A stretch of DNA of 64,000 bases, from contig CATWVA010000005.1 in NCBI GenBank assembly GCA_958354105.1, positions 1 through 64,000 on the forward strand. The letters are read 5' to 3'. This DNA is from an uncultured Collinsella sp. (GTDB lineage Bacteria > Actinomycetota > Coriobacteriia > Coriobacteriales > Coriobacteriaceae). Made by a program: the position numbers and the translations under genes. The notes under the pieces are model-generated. The model was not told the origin of the DNA. It was given only the letters and a program-made list of their open reading frames with translations, and searched no databases. Of this stretch, positions 8,819 to 18,569 are shown in pieces; the first letter of the stretch is position 1; every line of letters starts with the position of its first letter.

Positions 8819-10149
8819 TACAGAGCTTCCAGGGCGTTGGCGATGCGCTTCATGGCGGCGTCGGCGGCTGCCTGGTCGGGGGCTTCGGCGAGCACGCGAA
8901 TCACCGACTCGGTTCCGCTCTTGCGTACGAGCACGCGGCCCTCGCCTGCCAGCGCAGCCTCGGCCTCGGCGATGGCGTTCTGCACGCCCATGTTCTCGAG
9001 CGCGGCGTCCTTGTCCGCCACGCGCACGGCAACCTGCGCCTGCGGCAGCAGCTTGCACGGGGCCGTGAGCTGCGAGAGCGTCTCGCGCTCGGCACGAATC
9101 ACTTCCATCACGCGCAGCGAGGTCATAATGCCGTCGCCCGTGCGCTCGATATCGCCAAAGATCGTATGGCCCGTCTGCTCGCCACCCAGGCTGTAGCCGC
9201 CCTCGCGCATCTTGGCATACACGTGACGGTCGCCCACGCCGCTGGTCACGGCACTCAGGCCGGCAAGCTCCAGCGACTTGATCAGGCCAAAGTTGCTGGC
9301 GATCGTCGGCACCACGGTACCGCCCGAAAGGCGACCGTGCTTGTTCAGGTACACGCCGCACACGTACAGGATCTGGTCGCCGTCGACCACGCGACCGCGC
9401 TCGTCCACGGCTAGGCAGCGGTCGGCATCGCCGTCATAGGCAAAGCCCACGTCCAGGCCCTGCTCCACCACATGGCGCTGCAGGCGCTCCATATGCGTGG
9501 AGCCGCAGTCCACATTGATGTTAAAGCCATCGGGCGCGGCATTGATCACGCGCACGTCGGCACCGAGCGCGTCAAACACCGGCTTGGCCACCGAGGAAGC
9601 CGAGCCGTTGGCGCAGTCGAGACCGATCTTGACGCCCTGCAGCGAAAAGTTCGCACTTGCAATGAGCGAAGCAATGTAGCGGTTGCGGCCCTGCATGTAG
9701 TCCACCGTGGCACCGATGTGGTTGCCCGTGGCCAGCGGAACTTCGCTCTTGCCATCGATGTAGTCCTCGATGAGCTCCAGCACGTCCTCGTCCATCTTAA
9801 AACCGTCGCTGTTGACGAGCTTAATGCCGTTATCGCAAAACGGGTTGTGGCTCGCGCTGATCATGATGCCGCAATCGAAACAGCCTTCCACGGTCTGATG
9901 CGCTACACCCGGCGTGGGGATCACGTGCAGCATATAGGCGTCCGCACCGCTCGCGACCAGGCCACTCACCAGCGCCGCCTCGAACATATAACTCGAGCGA
10001 CGCGTGTCCTTACCCACGATGACGCGCGCCTTGCGCTCGCGGTTGGCGCCGTAATACCAGCCCACAAAACGGCCAATCTTATAAGCGTGCTCTACCGTCA
10101 GCCCAACGTTAGCCTCACCGCGAAAGCCGTCGGTGCCAAAGTACTTCAT
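8818..10149 (-). CDS. glmM: Phosphoglucosamine mutase
   Basis: Interconverts glucosamine-6-phosphate and glucosamine-1-phosphate, which feeds UDP-GlcNAc and peptidoglycan synthesis in the cytoplasm. The 443-residue protein begins MKYFGTDGFRGEAN, as GlmM does. The catalytic phosphoserine is Ser100 in ISASHNPFCDNGIK; the Mg loop is YDGDADRCLAVD and the phosphate-binding loop near the C-terminus is VRKSGTESVIRV. It lies downstream of the DUF4012 gene but is separated from it by a terminator-like hairpin. The ATG at 10149 is preceded by AAGGAGAG. Confidence 0.97.
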   Translation of the reverse strand: MKYFGTDGFRGEANVGLTVEHAYKIGRFVGWYYGANRERKARVIVGKDTRRSSYMFEAALVSGLVASGADAYMLHVIPTPGVAHQTVEGCFDCGIMISASHNPFCDNGIKLVNSDGFKMDEDVLELIEDYIDGKSEVPLATGNHIGATVDYMQGRNRYIASLIASANFSLQGVKIGLDCANGSASSVAKPVFDALGADVRVINAAPDGFNINVDCGSTHMERLQRHVVEQGLDVGFAYDGDADRCLAVDERGRVVDGDQILYVCGVYLNKHGRLSGGTVVPTIASNFGLIKSLELAGLSAVTSGVGDRHVYAKMREGGYSLGGEQTGHTIFGDIERTGDGIMTSLRVMEVIRAERETLSQLTAPCKLLPQAQVAVRVADKDAALENMGVQNAIAEAEAALAGEGRVLVRKSGTESVIRVLAEAPDQAAADAAMKRIANALEAL

Positions 10150-10163
10150 GCGCTCTCCTTACA

Positions 10164-10200
10164 AAATAGGGGCGAACAGATTGCCTGTCCGCCCCAAAAT
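10164..10200 (-). terminator. Terminator between the DUF4012 gene and glmM
   Basis: Stem GGGGCGGACAGG/CTGTTCGCCCC (imperfect) followed by TATTTTGT on the minus strand. Confidence 0.6.
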
Positions 10201-10232
10201 GGTACTCGATTATCTGCGCAACCAGAAAAACC

Positions 10233-12545
10233 CTACGCCGACGCGCTGTCGCGAGCCGCCTGGCATGTAGGAGTCTGACGCAGCGTAAGCGGCTTGTCCC
10301 CCGCCTCGGCCGACGTGGTCAGCGTATACGTGATCGTCGTCGTCTCGCCAGCATGCAGGTCAACGGTGCCCGAATAGAAGGGGATTCCATGCCACGCAGC
10401 GGCGCCAAGACCAAACTGGGTGCCCTCGACGGTCAGATCAGTAATGTTGCCGCCCGTCGGGGCAAACAACGAGACATTCAGACGCTCGTCGTCACGCGCG
10501 GCATCGGGTGCGCTCGCCGCGACGTAGTCGGGCAGCTTGCCTGCCTCCTCCTGCGTCATGATGTTCGTCAGGGTAACGGTGATGCGATACGAGCACGTGC
10601 CGTCACCGTTCTTGACGCCCTGGCCAATCTGCGTATCGGCGTTCAGGTACCAGTCGAGCTTGGAGAAGCTCAGGTTGTTAAAGTAAACGCCGGCAACAGG
10701 ATCGGCACTCGGATCATCTGGATCGGGCAGCGAAGCGTCAATGCCCGTCTCTTTGATGGCATTCTGCTCATCATCGTTTTTCATCCACGCGATCAGGCGT
10801 CCCTCTTCGGCACCGCGCTCAACGGCGCTGACAAGCTTCGTAACATCGACATCGCCGATACCGCCAAGGATCTTGTCGAAGGCAGCGCTGGCGACGGATG
10901 CAAAGATGCCGTCCGACTCCTCGACCGGATAGTTCCAGTACACATCGTGCATGAGGACCTTTGCGGCGTTGGTGCCGTCGACAACCGTTCCGTCGGGCAG
11001 CGACACATTACCGACCAGGCCCAGCAGATACTGCAGGAACACCGGGTCGATACCCACGACGCCGTCAACGTCCTGGCCATATTGAGATTTCCACAGGGCT
11101 GCGACACGCTGCGAGTTGCGGGGCCAATCGGGCGAATACGCGTTACCAGAGTTGTACAGGTTACTGTGGTCACCAAACAGTGTCTCGTCCTCTTCGTCGA
11201 CGCTCTCAACCGCCTCGTCTTTGCCAAGCGCAATACATGGGACAAAGTCACCGATCGACATCTGGCCATCGGTAACTGAAATCAGGCCCTGCGAACCGCC
11301 AAAGCCGCCGCAGGCACGAATCTCGACGTTGTTCATGGCGTACACAAGGTAGTTGCGCGTCTGGCCGTTGGCGCCGAGCATCTGGGGAAGGACGGGGGCG
11401 ACCTTCTCCGCCGCGTCAACCGCGCCATTGAGGGTGGCAAAGCCGTCCTTGGCCTTATCGACCAGCTCGGTCACCTGGGAAATATGAGTATCGCCAATGC
11501 CCTGGATCTTCTCGTTGGCGCTCTTGAACACCTTCGAGCTATCGGAGAGCGAATCGGCGACCGCCTGCAACGCAGACACGTTGATGGTCCCATCCTGGAA
11601 CAGCTTGCCGGGCGTGGCCTGCGAAAGGTTATCGGCCATGGGAACCAGCGCGTTGCTCGAGACATCGGACAGGGCGTCGATCATGGTGCGGGCCGCATTG
11701 ATGTCGCTGCCATACACCGGGATAAACGAAGCCGCCGTCCACAGCGGGCTCGAGGTCTCCGCCTTCATGCTGTCGCAGAGCTCATCGATCTTCTTCGCGT
11801 CGTCAGGCAGCGTCGAAAAATCGCCCGACGTGACCTTGTCCTTAAGGCCACCGACGATCTCGACAGCCTCCTTCGCTTCGCTCTTTACGGTCTTTGCCGA
11901 GTTAAGCAGCATAAAGCCGCTTGCGCCAAGCACAACGAGAAGCACCGCGACTACAGCGGCAATAATGGCGCCAGTGTGACGCTTTTTGCGCTCGCCCTTG
12001 CGATGGCGATGACGGACCAGACCGTCAGAGGTCGAACTCGACGAAGCGTCGCTACCGTAGTTCAAGCCAAAATCGTAATAATCTTCCTTGGAACCCGAGC
12101 CCGCAAACTGGGCACCGCTATCATCCAGGCGGGCGAACGTGCCGGTCTCGGAGGCGCCGGTGTAAATCGTGCCAAGGTTACCCGTAAGCCCCGCGCCACC
12201 GGCAGAGGGGGTATTGTTGGCTGCCTTGCCGGCATTAACGTTGCCGGCGGCATTCGCGGCGTTGGCGGCACTTGCGTTGTTCGCAGGTACCGAAGGAGCC
12301 CCGCTCGGCTGCGACGTGGAGGTCGCACCGCCCGCAAAGACATTCCCTCTTGCACGGCCGGTCTTTTTTGCCTTTTGAGACTGCTCGTACAGAGCGGTAA
12401 ACATCGCCGTCTCGCCCGGGGACACGCGCTTACCGGAACCGCCCTGCCCAGCGCCGCCCGGCGTGCCGGCCTTACCAGCCCCGTTCGGACGCGGCGGAAC
12501 TGCAGGACGGCCGCTATCGCTGCCCTTAAAGTGATTACCAGCCAT
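10233..12545 (-). CDS. DUF4012 domain-containing membrane protein
   Basis: Large single-pass envelope protein of unknown function, 770 aa. Start at 12545 (MAGNHFKGSDSG) after GAGG; an upstream ATG at 12572 is less likely. Residues 1-190 are a low-complexity Gly/Ala/Asn/Ser cytoplasmic tail that ends in a basic patch (HRHRKGERKKRH). One TM follows at about 192-216, then a large extracellular part. In it, NYLVYAMNNVEIRACGGFGG matches the DUF4012 core I associate with actinobacterial and Firmicute wall-associated proteins. No enzyme motif was seen. It is a single-gene unit by spacing. Confidence 0.85.
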   Translation of the reverse strand: MAGNHFKGSDSGRPAVPPRPNGAGKAGTPGGAGQGGSGKRVSPGETAMFTALYEQSQKAKKTGRARGNVFAGGATSTSQPSGAPSVPANNASAANAANAAGNVNAGKAANNTPSAGGAGLTGNLGTIYTGASETGTFARLDDSGAQFAGSGSKEDYYDFGLNYGSDASSSSTSDGLVRHRHRKGERKKRHTGAIIAAVVAVLLVVLGASGFMLLNSAKTVKSEAKEAVEIVGGLKDKVTSGDFSTLPDDAKKIDELCDSMKAETSSPLWTAASFIPVYGSDINAARTMIDALSDVSSNALVPMADNLSQATPGKLFQDGTINVSALQAVADSLSDSSKVFKSANEKIQGIGDTHISQVTELVDKAKDGFATLNGAVDAAEKVAPVLPQMLGANGQTRNYLVYAMNNVEIRACGGFGGSQGLISVTDGQMSIGDFVPCIALGKDEAVESVDEEDETLFGDHSNLYNSGNAYSPDWPRNSQRVAALWKSQYGQDVDGVVGIDPVFLQYLLGLVGNVSLPDGTVVDGTNAAKVLMHDVYWNYPVEESDGIFASVASAAFDKILGGIGDVDVTKLVSAVERGAEEGRLIAWMKNDDEQNAIKETGIDASLPDPDDPSADPVAGVYFNNLSFSKLDWYLNADTQIGQGVKNGDGTCSYRITVTLTNIMTQEEAGKLPDYVAASAPDAARDDERLNVSLFAPTGGNITDLTVEGTQFGLGAAAWHGIPFYSGTVDLHAGETTTITYTLTTSAEAGDKPLTLRQTPTCQAARDSASA

Positions 12546-12688
12546 AAAGAAATCCTCGCAATTGAGTCGCAATGAAAAAGTCCATAACGTTACTAGTTTA
12601 TGGCATTTTGAGCATCGACAGCTAAACTCCAGACACGGACATCAATTGGCGAAAATGTGGCACAGCACCTTTTCCGTCTTGGCGCCAG

Positions 12689-13711
12689 CTACACCGTGAG
12701 GAACACCATCGCGATAATCATGGCAAAGCCCGCCAGGTCGGTGGGCAAAAACACCGTTCCCAGCATAAGGGCGCTGGTGATGGTGGCCGAAACCGGCTCC
12801 ATGGTTCCAAGGAGGCTCGCGCGCACCGAGCCAATCTCCTTAACGCCCTGCATGTAGAACATATAGGCGAAGAACGACCCCACCACAATAAATATCGCGA
12901 GTGCACCGACACCCGAGGGCCCGAGCGCCGGCATATGCGCCCACGGCTGGGTAAAGATACTCATCACGATTCCCGCCGAAAGCATGGCCGAGCCCGTGAC
13001 GACCGGGCTTCCGTATTTGTTGAGGATTCCGGCAGGGATGATTGCTATGCAGGCACCGCCCACGGCGCACAAAAGGCCCGCAAGCAGACCCATCGGCGAG
13101 ATGCTGAGCGTACTGGGGTCGCCGCCCGTGGCGATCAAAAACGTTCCGCCCAAAGCGAGCAAAATGCCAAGCGCCTCGCGCGTGCGCGGCAGTCGATGCG
13201 CGGTGACGCAGGCATACCCCATGACGACCACCAGCTGCAGGCACTGGAAGACGGTCGCGGTGCCCGCGTTGGTCAGGCGCACGGCTGACAGATAGCAAAG
13301 CTGGTTGAACAGCAGACCAAAAATCGTAAACAGAATGAGCTGCTTGCGATCGGCGGGGGTAGTCCACAGCTCGATCAAGCGGTCGCGGTCTTTTCTGAGC
13401 ACAACGAACATAAAGAGCAGGCCAGCGATAACTTGGCGCACGCTCATCAGCCAAAACGTCTCGATATGGCACACGTCAAAGAGGTAGCTGGCGCTGGTGC
13501 CGGAAAAACCCCAAAACGTACCGCCGACAAACGCGGCGAGCGTACCCAGGGCCATCTTGCGCGACGACGCATCGTTGAGGCGCTCGCGCCATGCACGGCG
13601 GGTGCTGCGGCTGAGCTCGTCAGTTCCCTCGGGCACGACAAAATCGGACGCCGCCGTCATCGGTACCGAAGCCCTTTCGCGTGCACGCTGAGCTGTGCGC
13701 TCCTGCTCCAT
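12689..13711 (-). CDS. EamA/DMT family transporter
   Basis: Ten-helix drug/metabolite exporter of unknown substrate. 340 aa with a 50-residue hydrophilic N-terminus, then two EamA repeats: GTFWGFSGTSASYLF begins repeat 1 and GLLCAVGGACIAIIPAGIL begins repeat 2. The last helix ends at the C-terminus (FAMIIAMVFLTV). Start at 13711 after GGGGGAG. It is separate from the signal peptidase gene, which ends 126 nt upstream. A second EamA gene lies at the right end of the window. Confidence 0.88.
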   Translation of the reverse strand: MEQERTAQRARERASVPMTAASDFVVPEGTDELSRSTRRAWRERLNDASSRKMALGTLAAFVGGTFWGFSGTSASYLFDVCHIETFWLMSVRQVIAGLLFMFVVLRKDRDRLIELWTTPADRKQLILFTIFGLLFNQLCYLSAVRLTNAGTATVFQCLQLVVVMGYACVTAHRLPRTREALGILLALGGTFLIATGGDPSTLSISPMGLLAGLLCAVGGACIAIIPAGILNKYGSPVVTGSAMLSAGIVMSIFTQPWAHMPALGPSGVGALAIFIVVGSFFAYMFYMQGVKEIGSVRASLLGTMEPVSATITSALMLGTVFLPTDLAGFAMIIAMVFLTV

Positions 13712-13836
13712 TCCACTCCCCCGAAATCAATTGGCAACAAAGCGCTCAAACTGTAGCACGAATATCGGCATGAAAAAGCAGACGATTCGGAACATCTACG
13801 AGCATCCAAATTGCAGGGACGAAAGGCGCAGACGCG

Positions 13837-14541
13837 CTATGCCGAGTGGTTGGAATCGTCTAGGGCGCCGGGGTCGGCTTCCGCACTTTCATCGGTATGG
13901 CCACCGTCGTTCTGCTCCTTGGCGCTGTCCTGGACTTCCTGCTCGCGGCGACGTTTTTCGCGAATCTGCTCCACGGCTGCGCGCAGGGCGGCCTCATCCT
14001 CGGCGCGCGCCACCTCTTGCGTGGTTTTGACCATATGGCGAATCTCGAGCACCAGCAGCACGATCAGCGGCACCACGATAAGCGGGAAGAACAGCAGCGG
14101 ATTGGTGAGCAACGAGACCACCACGCCCAGGCCTGCCGAGACAAAGACCACGCGGCCCACCACATCGGCGGCGGGTACGGGCGCGGCGTCCTCGACCGGA
14201 TTGGCATCGCCCTTGGTGCGGTAAACCGGCGTGCCGTCGGCCGCGGCCTCCACGGCAACGATGCGATGCGTGTTGAGCGAACCCTCCAGCGCGTCATCGG
14301 ACGAATGGAAGGTGATGATATCGCCCACCTGGTAAACCTGGCTGTTGTCGGTATCGACGACGATAAACGAATGCACAGGAATCGCCGGCTCCATCGAGCC
14401 GGTCAGCGTATGCATAAAGCCATAGCCCATGATGGTGGGGATCTCGCCGGCGGGCGTGAACACCGTGCGCAGCAACACCACAAAGGCGACGAGGATCACC
14501 ACGGTCGCCAACACGTTGATCACGCGGAGCACGTGCTTCAT
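13837..14541 (-). CDS. sipW: SipW/ER-type signal peptidase I
   Basis: Membrane serine protease of the archaeal/ER-type signal peptidase family, which uses a Ser-His pair instead of Ser-Lys. 234 aa from the ATG at 14541 (a GTG one codon earlier is possible). An N-terminal TM spans about residues 6-28. The nucleophile is Ser49 in LTGSMEPAIP and the second catalytic residue His92 in LNTHRIV. A C-terminal TM (about 168-187) is followed by a charged cytoplasmic tail. The ATG overlaps the stop of the upstream coiled-coil gene (TGATG), so translation is probably coupled. By context it processes the secreted paralogs encoded upstream, although a second SipW-type gene is in the same cluster. Confidence 0.88.
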   Translation of the reverse strand: MKHVLRVINVLATVVILVAFVVLLRTVFTPAGEIPTIMGYGFMHTLTGSMEPAIPVHSFIVVDTDNSQVYQVGDIITFHSSDDALEGSLNTHRIVAVEAAADGTPVYRTKGDANPVEDAAPVPAADVVGRVVFVSAGLGVVVSLLTNPLLFFPLIVVPLIVLLVLEIRHMVKTTQEVARAEDEAALRAAVEQIREKRRREQEVQDSAKEQNDGGHTDESAEADPGALDDSNHSA

Positions 14542-16808
14542 CACTTGTCGGCGTCCTTTGCAGAAGTCTCGGGGTCGGGGGCGTCGATGGCCTCGGCGGC
14601 ATCCTTTGCAGAAGGCGCAGCCTCGCCCTCGGCACCCGCGGCAGACTCATCGGCATCCGCAGCCAGCTCGGCGTCCTCACCGCGCAGACGAGCCAGCAGA
14701 TAGCGCGACAGGCTGTTGCCCTCAGCACGGCGCTCGGCGCGGGCGCGATCGCGCTGGGCCAGCTCCAGCTCATGCGCCAACGAGTCCAAGCGCTGCTGCA
14801 TCTCGGCGCGAGCGGCCCCGAGTTCGCGCTCGTGCGCGGCCTTGGCGGCGGCGAGTTCCTGCTCAATACGCTCCCCCGCCTCGAGCTCGGCCGTAGCGAT
14901 ACGCGCGTCCGCGTCGGCACGGGCCTCTTCGGCGGCGCGCGTGGCGGCATCGCGCTCGGCAACGGCAGCGGCGACCTTCTCGCTAGCGTCCACCGCAGCC
15001 TGCTCGACGGCAGAATCGGCAGCCGCGCGGGCGGCATCAATCGCGGAATCGGCTGCCTGCTGAGCAGCGGAAACCTTCTCCTCGGCCGCGGCGACGGTGT
15101 CGGCGAGCTTCTGCTCCGTTACAGCAGCGGCGGCGTCGGCCGCCTCGGCCGCGGCACGGGCATCGCGCTCGGCCGTCAGCTGCACTTCCTCGATCTGCAG
15201 CTGGGCGGCGTCCAGCTTGGCATGCAGCTCGGCCACCTCCTTGGCAGAAGCCTCGCGCACGGTGGCGAGCTCGGCCGCGGCGGCGTCCTTGGCGGCCTGC
15301 AGCTCGGCGGCATCGGCCGCCGTCTTGGCAGCCAGGGCCGCGGCAGACTCGCTCTTGGCCTGCGCGACCTGAGCGGCAGCGGCCTGCTCGGCGGCAGCAA
15401 CCTTGGCATCGGCATCGGCGCGAGCGGCCGCGACCTCGGCATCGGCCTCGGCACGCATCTGCGCCAGCTGGGCCGCCGCGGTCTCACGCGCCTCAACGGC
15501 AGCATCCTCGGCAGCCTTCTTGCCGGCCTCGACATCCTCCAGCGAGGCGCGCAGCTCCTCTACATCGGCCTCGGCAATCTGTGCGCGCTGCGTCAGCGCC
15601 AGCTCGCGCGTCTTTGCCTCGTCCAGCTCGTCTGCCAGGTCGTCGCGCTCGTCGGTCAACGCGCGTGCCTGCACCTTCCAGGACTTGAGCTGCCCCTGCA
15701 GCTCCTCGATCTGCTCGCGCGCCTCGGCCAGCGCCTGCTCGGCATCGAGCTGAGCCTGCGTGACCTCCTCCACAAACACGCGACGGACCTCGACATCGGG
15801 CAGGTCGGGGCTATCGACCTGCACCTCCTTAATCTCCTTAATAAACTTGGGCGCCACCGGCTCGGGATGTACGCTCTCAAGCTCCTCCAGGTTGCGTTCG
15901 TCGTCGGTCAGGCTCTTAAAGACGGTGTAGTTGTTGATGAGGTTGGTGTACATCTGCACCATGTACTCGTCATCGAACGCCAGCGCCTGCTGCTGCACGT
16001 CGATGTTGTAGCCCACCTTGTCGTAGCGCTCCATAAACTGCCACAGCTGGTAGCACTTGCGGTAGTTGGGGTCCTTCATGATGAGGTTAGTGCGCTGAAT
16101 GGGGCTGCGGACCGCGCTGCACCCGCTCATGATCTGGCAGAACGACGCACCGCGCAGTGCCATGACCAGACGGCGCACGCGGTCGATGCGCATAAAGACG
16201 TCCATGTTGTCGGCGTCGTTCTCGGCAAAGCTCTGGCGGTTCTTGACCGTCATCTCGACGTTGTACTCGATCTCTTCGTACGCGTCGTCGATCTTGCTGT
16301 GCATCTTAAAGCGGTTGCGGATCTCGTTGCCCGTCGACCAAAAGATCACGTCGGTGCGCTTGTCCACAAACGTCAGCAGGCGCTGAATCAGGTGGTAGAT
16401 AAAGCGGTTCTCGTACAGGTCGTAGGTCTCGACGGTACTAACGTTGAGGATGCGCGTGGGGTGGACGCCGCCATCGTCGCTCGGCGCCAAAAACTGCGTG
16501 TTCTGGCTCAGATGACGGACGCTGTCGGCGCTGATCTTTTTGGCGAGCGAGACCGGCACCACCTCTTCCTCGGTGGTGATAAAGCGGCGCGGCTTTTCGA
16601 TAATGGTGTTGATGGCGTCGAGCGAGTCCTCGATCATGCTGATCCATTCCTCGTCCACCACCTTGACGAGCTCCTCGCGCTGCTGTTCGATCGTGGTGCC
16701 CGAGGCCTGCGCCATCTCAAACAGATAGCGGAAGTAGCGGCTGTCCTCCTGGATGGGCTCCATCTGCTCGGAGAAGCTGGTATAGAGGTCCTGAATGGTC
16801 TCGGACAT
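14541..16808 (-). CDS. DUF2357/McrC-like protein with long Ala-rich coiled coil
   Basis: 755 aa from the Met at 16808 (GGAG 7 nt upstream); 16820 is an alternative Met. Residues 1-300 are globular and resemble DUF2357-type proteins that pair with McrB-like ATPases: VETYDLYENRFIYHLIQRL is the kind of motif found in that family. About residues 340-700 are an extremely Ala/Glu-rich coiled coil, and the tail is acidic. No signal peptide or TM. It is directly downstream of a membrane AAA+ ATPase and coupled to a signal peptidase gene, so it probably works with the ATPase at the membrane. The assignment of the N-terminal domain is by eye and should be tested; no intact PD-(D/E)xK nuclease motif is obvious. 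Confidence 0.6.
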   Translation of the reverse strand: MSETIQDLYTSFSEQMEPIQEDSRYFRYLFEMAQASGTTIEQQREELVKVVDEEWISMIEDSLDAINTIIEKPRRFITTEEEVVPVSLAKKISADSVRHLSQNTQFLAPSDDGGVHPTRILNVSTVETYDLYENRFIYHLIQRLLTFVDKRTDVIFWSTGNEIRNRFKMHSKIDDAYEEIEYNVEMTVKNRQSFAENDADNMDVFMRIDRVRRLVMALRGASFCQIMSGCSAVRSPIQRTNLIMKDPNYRKCYQLWQFMERYDKVGYNIDVQQQALAFDDEYMVQMYTNLINNYTVFKSLTDDERNLEELESVHPEPVAPKFIKEIKEVQVDSPDLPDVEVRRVFVEEVTQAQLDAEQALAEAREQIEELQGQLKSWKVQARALTDERDDLADELDEAKTRELALTQRAQIAEADVEELRASLEDVEAGKKAAEDAAVEARETAAAQLAQMRAEADAEVAAARADADAKVAAAEQAAAAQVAQAKSESAAALAAKTAADAAELQAAKDAAAAELATVREASAKEVAELHAKLDAAQLQIEEVQLTAERDARAAAEAADAAAAVTEQKLADTVAAAEEKVSAAQQAADSAIDAARAAADSAVEQAAVDASEKVAAAVAERDAATRAAEEARADADARIATAELEAGERIEQELAAAKAAHERELGAARAEMQQRLDSLAHELELAQRDRARAERRAEGNSLSRYLLARLRGEDAELAADADESAAGAEGEAAPSAKDAAEAIDAPDPETSAKDADK

Positions 16809-16877
16809 GGGTTGCTCCATAGATTGGATCGATCGGAAAGGGGCGGGGCGACATCACGCCGCCCCGCGCTTACAACA

Positions 16878-18569
16878 TTAGTAGAAGTTCTGGATCCGCT
16901 GCAGATACATGACGGAATCGGGCAAGCCGCCCTCGCCAAAGGTCTTCTCGATGTACTCGATCAGGCCCTTCATCTCGTCGCGCACAAAGCTCACGTTCAT
17001 GGACTCAAACTTCTTGAGCACCTTGCGGGCGATGATGTAGTCCATGCCGCCCAGCTCGGTGCCGCCGCACGCCACGTACACGGGGATAAAGTCGTACATC
17101 TGCTTGATGATACGGTTGCCAAACGCCAGCTTAAAGCGGGTCTGCAGGTACTGGTCCAGCTTATGCATCTTCTGGAGCAGCTCCTCGTCGATCACGTACT
17201 CGACCTTGGCCTTTTGGAACAGATACTGCAGATGCTCGGCCGTCACGTGCACGCGCTCGTGCGGCTCGCACTCAAACGCGTCGGCACGCTCGTTGAGCTC
17301 GATGGGAATCGCACGGTCGTACACCTTGTCCGTGATGGTAAAGGTGGAGTCGTCGTTGTTGGCCGTGCCAATGAACCACAGGCTGTCGGGGATGGTGAGC
17401 TTGCCGTCGTGCAGAGCCTTGGGGTCGGCGGCCCACTGGGTGGGGACCAGATCGAGTACCCACTCGTCGTGGCTGGGCATCTCGAGCACCGACAGGATCT
17501 CGGCAAAGTAGTACTCCACGCGGGCGAGGTTCATCTCGTCGAGCACGATCATAGACGGGTCCTGGCGAAGGCCCGCCTCGTACACGGCGCGGAGGAACTC
17601 GGTCTCGTTAAAGCGCTTGGAGAACTCGTTAAAGTAGCCCAGTACCTCGGTGCGATCGCGAAAACTCGGCTGCACCGACACGATGGTCGCGGGGTTATCC
17701 AGATAGCGGCTAAAGCTGTAGGGCAGCGAGGTCTTACCAGTACCCGAGATGCCCTCCAGGATCAGCAGCTTGGAGGCGGCCATGCCGGCCACAAAGCGGC
17801 GGATGACCTCGGGTGTGTAGTAGAGCTTCATCTGGCTGCAGGCGAACGCGCGGAAGCTGTCGACAAAGTCCTCCAGCGAGATGGCATCGTCGTAGACCGG
17901 GGACTGCCAGTCGCGGTACTTGAGGTCCACAAGGGACAGCTTGGGGAAGCGGTTGGCCTGGGCGATCTCTTTTTCCTCGGCGAGGGTCTTGGCCTCGACG
18001 GTGGCCTTGGCCATGGCGGCCGCGGCGTCCTTGACGCCCTCGCCATCGAGCGCGAGCGACGCGTTGCCCGACACCACGGCAGCCGTGGCGCCCTCGCCCG
18101 CAGGCGCGCCCGCGGCGGCGCCCACCACGTTGCCCACCGTGGGCAGGTGGTCGTCGGCCAAGGCCGAGGCGCCCACGTACGGAATCTGCTTGGTGCCGCC
18201 CATGGCATTGACCTTGAGCGCCAGCAGTTTGTTTTTCTCGTCCATGAGGTCGAGCACCTGCTTGTTCAGGCGACCGATCTCGCGATAGAGCGCCTTGTTG
18301 GACGTGTCGTCGCGATGCAGGCGGCGGTTGATGCGGTAGCGATGGACCAGGATGGCCACAATCAGCACGGGGACCGCGATGAGCATGGCAAACAGAATGA
18401 CCGCGCCGATCTTGCCCACCAGGTCAAACGTGGTGAAGTAGGTCATAAAGATGTTGAAGTACTCAACCCAGCCAAATACCAGCAGGTTAAGGATGGAGCT
18501 CACAACGGCAACGACGTTGTAGACAACCTTTGCCAGCAGCTCCCAGGCAAATCCCAGAAACTCACTCAC
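16878..18569 (-). CDS. Membrane-anchored McrB-like AAA+ ATPase
   Basis: 563 aa. Two N-terminal hydrophobic segments (about residues 15-35 and 52-76) and a short coiled coil (about 95-120) precede an Ala-rich linker and an AAA+ domain: Walker A GISGTGKTS (273-281), Walker B IVLDEMN (341-347), and sensor-1 FIGTANNDD (about 399-407). The GTANND form is typical of the McrB/MoxR branch. Its start overlaps the upstream signal peptidase gene by 8 nt, and a DUF2357-like partner follows. McrB relatives usually serve DNA restriction; TM anchoring and linkage to signal peptidases suggest a different, envelope-related job here. Confidence 0.8.
   Translation of the reverse strand: MSEFLGFAWELLAKVVYNVVAVVSSILNLLVFGWVEYFNIFMTYFTTFDLVGKIGAVILFAMLIAVPVLIVAILVHRYRINRRLHRDDTSNKALYREIGRLNKQVLDLMDEKNKLLALKVNAMGGTKQIPYVGASALADDHLPTVGNVVGAAAGAPAGEGATAAVVSGNASLALDGEGVKDAAAAMAKATVEAKTLAEEKEIAQANRFPKLSLVDLKYRDWQSPVYDDAISLEDFVDSFRAFACSQMKLYYTPEVIRRFVAGMAASKLLILEGISGTGKTSLPYSFSRYLDNPATIVSVQPSFRDRTEVLGYFNEFSKRFNETEFLRAVYEAGLRQDPSMIVLDEMNLARVEYYFAEILSVLEMPSHDEWVLDLVPTQWAADPKALHDGKLTIPDSLWFIGTANNDDSTFTITDKVYDRAIPIELNERADAFECEPHERVHVTAEHLQYLFQKAKVEYVIDEELLQKMHKLDQYLQTRFKLAFGNRIIKQMYDFIPVYVACGGTELGGMDYIIARKVLKKFESMNVSFVRDEMKGLIEYIEKTFGEGGLPDSVMYLQRIQNFY

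Noticed and set aside
14541..18569. McrBC-type restriction system
   Set aside because: The ATPase is TM-anchored and lacks the McrB DNA-recognition domain, the partner has no visible nuclease motif, and the pair is coupled to signal peptidases; kept as a membrane system instead.
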